The notes beneath the pieces were generated by a model. It did not search any database, was not told where the DNA came from, and saw only the letters and a list, made by a program, of their open reading frames with translations. Shown here piece by piece: positions 62,001 to 64,000 of a stretch of 64,000 nt of DNA (position 1 is the stretch's first letter; each line of letters begins with the position of its first letter). The position numbers and the translations under genes were made by a program. The stretch spans positions 1-64,000 of the forward strand of contig JABLUY010000119.1 of assembly GCA_013306675.1 (NCBI GenBank), given 5' to 3'. This DNA is from Thraustochytrium sp. TN22 (taxonomy: Eukaryota; Sar; Bigyra; Thraustochytrida; Thraustochytriidae).

Positions 62001-63463
62001 AAGCCGTGCGTGCAAACCTCGTCGTCATCACGGACGACGTGCAGGATGTACTGCGTCTTGAGAAAGTTGGACGCGAGCATTGCAAGGTAGGAGAGGGTCT
62101 TTCTCTCGTTCGGCGCGGTATACTGCTGGATTATCTCCTCAATCCGCACGAAGTTGTCGTAGATGAGCTCACCCATCATGTAGTTGACCGCCGTGAGCGC
62201 GCGCTTCTCGCCGGTGGTGATTGCCTTCAGCATTTCGTAGCACAAGGTCCGGCCGACAAGCCGGGGACGCGCCTCGTGGATAGTGGCGCCGCCGCTGGCG
62301 TGGACGGCTGGGGCATCTCCGACGGCGTGCAGTGTGTCGCCCACCCCTGGAGAACCGCTCAGCTCGAGGGGCTCAGCGTCGCCGCCCTGAAGACGCACGT
62401 CGTTGAGTTGCTCTTCTCGCGCGTGGCCGCCCCGAGAGGGGGGATGCGCGGCTCCTGACGCAGCGTACGCACCATCTGAGCCGCCAGGTGTACTCCGAGT
62501 CTGAGACTCGCGGAAGTAGTTGTGGTAGTCGTCGATCAGGCGCCTGCGAGTGCGCTTCCTCACCAGTGCCGGGATCTTCACCGTCTCAGTCGAGCTCAGC
62601 TGAATTGTTTTGGTGCCCCAGCTGAGCAGGCTCACGTTGCTGTCGTCCAGAAAGAAGGCCATGGCATCGAGCACCACATCTGGATTGAAGTTTTGGCGAG
62701 AGTACTTCGTCGTTTGCAACCGGCCGGTGCTCACAAGAGCGTCCAGGTCGTCGAGGGCTTTTTGGTGAGACGAGTCATGCCACGGACGGACGTCCTCGCC
62801 GAGGATCTCTGACGCAGCCCGAGCGATCTCGAAGCGGTTCATGCCCGATGCCAGCGCGGCCCGCGTCGCGCGCCGCTCCAGCGACGCCTTGGGGGCCTTG
62901 AAGGCCACCACGATCAGGCTCTGCACAATCGCGACAGAGGCCTCGTCCGAGACAGGCTTGGCCTTGATTGACTTGAGCATCGCCAGGCTGGTGTCCTCGA
63001 TGAGCTGCGTGGTGGCCTCGTCGCACCCGCCGCAGACGATAGCAGCAGTCTGGTTGGCGTTCGATCTGCACAAGCCGACGAGACGCGACCACTTCTTGGA
63101 GTCCATCCCAGACCTGCCGAGCTTCCGCAAAGCGGAGGCAGGAATGGTATGCAAGGAAGTCTCTGGCATGCCGAACTGGTGGAAGAGGCTGCGCACGGTC
63201 CGCAGCGTGGCGATGGTCTCCTCCTCGCGTGGGACGACGAGTTCTTGATGCTCCGCGACTTCTGCGAGGGTGCCCTTAGCCGGAGCTGCGCCTCGCAGGG
63301 TCGAGGCTCGTACCTTGACCCTTTTGCCCTTCTGGCTTGAGCCTCGTGGCCGGCCTCGCTTCCTCGGGCCGTCAGCCGGGAGGCAGCTCGAGCAGTGGAC
63401 CCTGCACTCCTCCGGACAGCTCGGGCACGGCCCCTTCTTGCAGTCGCATGAGCCCCACCTCAT
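59036..63463 (-). CDS. Transposase-like protein with Cys-rich N-terminus, AT-hook and tandem C-terminal modules
   Basis: 1475 residues from the ATG at 63463. A cysteine cluster (residues 6-27, CDCKKGPCPSCPEECRVHC) and an AT-hook-like RKRGRPRGS (about 35-43) suggest DNA binding. The central part has the layout of an RNase-H-like DDE nuclease: VIVVMDFKMKFQPIYY (Asp595), then HGFMVMFFVYDP, then VTMQSDNAKCYHAS (Asp689) and DGKCSIDAHFANAMRHV (Asp730 or Asp724), the last like the 'GKS..D..F' block of several transposase families. A 2xCys CNGCKFVPYFFDLL motif (about 507) precedes it. Acidic linkers follow, then one divergent (about 1090-1145) and two near-identical 107-residue modules (1225-1331, 1332-1438). 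Position inside matched inverted repeats supports the transposase call; catalytic residues are inferred. Confidence 0.75.
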   Translation of the reverse strand: MRWGSCDCKKGPCPSCPEECRVHCSSCLPADGPRKRGRPRGSSQKGKRVKVRASTLRGAAPAKGTLAEVAEHQELVVPREEETIATLRTVRSLFHQFGMPETSLHTIPASALRKLGRSGMDSKKWSRLVGLCRSNANQTAAIVCGGCDEATTQLIEDTSLAMLKSIKAKPVSDEASVAIVQSLIVVAFKAPKASLERRATRAALASGMNRFEIARAASEILGEDVRPWHDSSHQKALDDLDALVSTGRLQTTKYSRQNFNPDVVLDAMAFFLDDSNVSLLSWGTKTIQLSSTETVKIPALVRKRTRRRLIDDYHNYFRESQTRSTPGGSDGAYAASGAAHPPSRGGHAREEQLNDVRLQGGDAEPLELSGSPGVGDTLHAVGDAPAVHASGGATIHEARPRLVGRTLCYEMLKAITTGEKRALTAVNYMMGELIYDNFVRIEEIIQQYTAPNERKTLSYLAMLASNFLKTQYILHVVRDDDEVCTHGLSYALARPDPGTQKKMTMACNGCKFVPYFFDLLRKSVQAADIRYSDEFDAEHALSAVRRCEKLTRLWRGQCARVANQRLRISHIEGEMRRNAEENKWEKPREVIVVMDFKMKFQPIYYRQKSVEHFGKRGISWHGFMVMFFVYDPVKKRVNEEPELVYLDQILETDNLQNGITVAALLELFLLQLKVYPAFDQVESVTMQSDNAKCYHASTLIASMPYISLATGVNIRRYLHTESCDGKCSIDAHFANAMRHVNKYVAEGHNVTAPRELFRALTSARGIDNTFVQLVDIDRAMLGRRMERYANLLAAVGRVSRQNEIEFCAMPDGEHAGRASLNPEDPFSWAGVFELQTWEYSKIGTAVVFELDGRTQTVKLTRGDVRDINADDTPGNNGGNNDDSEDDDENSPIVSSSSAEPLFARAGLTCFGAAATGADVPSLLRHEERIRRERMNSAQQSVNGLQATSLARHVESVELQADSCDGDDDDDGDSNDSSGSESDDETGSKSGSSTGPGHVGPGATHEAPRRRDLVAFAVRNVEAVLNKAGIEIRDGNGEMREYEDAANFDASASFEAPGFARRPKVGYRTGSTLAGHYRVALAQMFAAEQGTGIKVSAPTMLERLRTSFPHDMNMLSEKDVKGEINRFLGWRNTAREKGLPAPDYVARARELKDVFPSEYIDFIEDLLRQDMDCMPSEALAKATEHFQGTALALVPDILSVFRTRFQMAKKSNKNRLGALPGTRGCGASQVKGVFKDFAVRMMMADGAATPAVVWDAMVGHFGTASATDPGAKELPADAPSKEKLLRFVSNWRSNNKAKLGPLPAPDSNRADSDSFGPDSSDSASELAQNARRGASQVKGVFKDFAVKMKMADGEATPAVVWDAMVEHFGTASATDPGAKELPADAPSKEKLLRFVSNWRSNNKAKLGSLPAPDSNRADSDSFGPDSSDSASALAQDAAETSRPRALRKPRACHHRSAIIESPCSSPESQDSPRASI
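59145..59786 (-). repeat. 321 bp tandem duplication inside the transposase gene
   Basis: Two copies in register at 321 bp spacing (for example GAGTCAGAGCTGTCCGGGCC at 59181 and 59502), differing at only a handful of bases. The unit keeps frame and encodes a 107-residue module (GASQVKGVFKDFAV ... LLRFVSNWRSNNKAKLG ... DSFGPDSSDSAS). The near identity means a very recent duplication. Confidence 0.93.
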
Positions 63464-63762
63464 CAATGCGCTTTGAAGTCACTCCTGTGCGCTTCACGCT
63501 ACGCGCCTACGCGCGCGCCACACGCGCGCTCTGCCGCACGCCGCACGCCGCCCCGCACGCCGCCCGCCGCCCCGCCAGTCTGGTTGGCGGTCAGAAGCAG
63601 AAGGAACACGTTTGATAGGCCTTTTCAAAAACTGTTTAGGCCAGACCCACGGAGAGGCCGGATTTGGCGCGGTCTCGGCGCGGCGGTCAAGATGCCCCTG
63701 GTGCGTCCTCGCCGCGGTGGGCCGCCCCATTTTATTTTTTTTTCAACGGCGACCCCGAGGTT

Positions 63763-63785
63763 CCAGTTGAAGGGCGGATAGCCTG
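63763..63785 (-). repeat. Right terminal inverted repeat of the transposon
   Basis: Inverted partner of 58709-58731; it is followed directly by CTAG (63786-63789). Confidence 0.8.
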
Positions 63786-64000
63786 CTAGCTAGCTAGTAG
63801 GCTAGAGGAAAATGTGATGTGAGTGGCAGGGCTCAGCGCCGGCGGTGGCCGCTCGCTGGCCGGCCGGCTGAGCGCCTGCGTGCCACGGGGAGCCTCCTGC
63901 CGCGCAGCCCTCCCTCACGCGCTTGGCAACTTGAAGGCAGGACAGGGTGGCCATGGCTGGCCTCGGTCTCGGTCTCGGCTGCAATTCGCGGGTCGAGGCT
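63786..64000. other. Right flank of the transposon
   Basis: CTAG-rich patch, then ordinary GC-rich sequence running off the window. A 60-codon minus-strand frame starting at 63984 could be the 5' end of a gene beyond the edge, but nothing identifies it. Confidence 0.3.

Larger units (their letters stand above)
58709..63785 (-). mobile_element. Apparently whole DNA transposon with terminal inverted repeats, ~5.1 kb
   Basis: The outermost 23 bases at the two ends are inverted copies: CAGGCTGTCCGTCCT...ACTGG on the left (58709-58731) and, read on the minus strand, CAGGCTATCCGCCCT...ACTGG on the right (63763-63785). A second matched element, GGGGTCGCC, lies further in on both sides (about 58748 and 63748-63756). 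CTAG flanks both ends (58705-58708 and 63786-63789) and may be a 4 bp target duplication, though both flanks are CTAG-rich. One long gene fills the interior on the minus strand. The intact frame suggests recent or current activity. The superfamily is not assigned: TIR start, target site and protein match none I know well. Confidence 0.8.

Overview
The window reads as nuclear DNA of a GC-rich, intron-poor eukaryote. Nearly every recognisable gene is one long open frame, intergenic stretches carry short tandem repeats, and the products are eukaryote-specific (ABCE1, SRP receptor alpha, CPSF160, KEOPS KAE1, GH47 mannosidase, TBC1D23, polycystin, R1R2R3-MYB). A protein with about 23 tandem Cx4C...Cx2H knuckles of the 'WRKY19-like' kind, a family known mainly from oomycetes and other stramenopiles, points to a stramenopile. 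The overall style would suit a labyrinthulomycete/thraustochytrid, but that is inference.

Layout: 0-12.5 kb is compact and gene-dense: ABCE1, GH47 mannosidase, a small kinase-fold protein, an MGC-type myristoylation-signal coiled-coil protein, KAE1 divergent from a sulfotransferase, a four-exon CENP-M-like kinetochore gene, and SRP receptor alpha. 12.5-28 kb holds CPSF160, two unidentified proteins, a calcineurin-like phosphatase and a very large TBC1D23-type protein with an extra PDZ-like domain. 28-31 kb is a gene-free GC-rich island leading to an R1R2R3-MYB gene. 33-38 kb carries an FGGY carbohydrate kinase and a polycystin-2-like channel. 38-42 kb is a repeat-rich block: a membrane sulfotransferase gene, a gutted partial duplicate of its locus, and two inverted copies of a ~230 bp MITE-like sequence. 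43-46 kb has a sulfatase and a protein kinase; 46.4-50.6 kb is another GC-rich gene-free stretch; 50.6-56.6 kb has a polyQ membrane protein, an LRR protein and the zinc-knuckle protein. The right end, 58,709-63,785, is an apparently whole ~5.1 kb DNA transposon with terminal inverted repeats, a possible 4 bp target duplication and one 1475-residue transposase-like protein of a type I cannot place in a named superfamily.

Themes: sulfate and glycan chemistry recurs (two sulfotransferases, a sulfatase, a GH47 mannosidase), fitting an organism with sulfated surface or secreted polysaccharides. The two most interesting items are the CENP-M-like gene, whose product keeps a near-canonical P-loop, and the transposon with its tandem 107-residue C-terminal modules.
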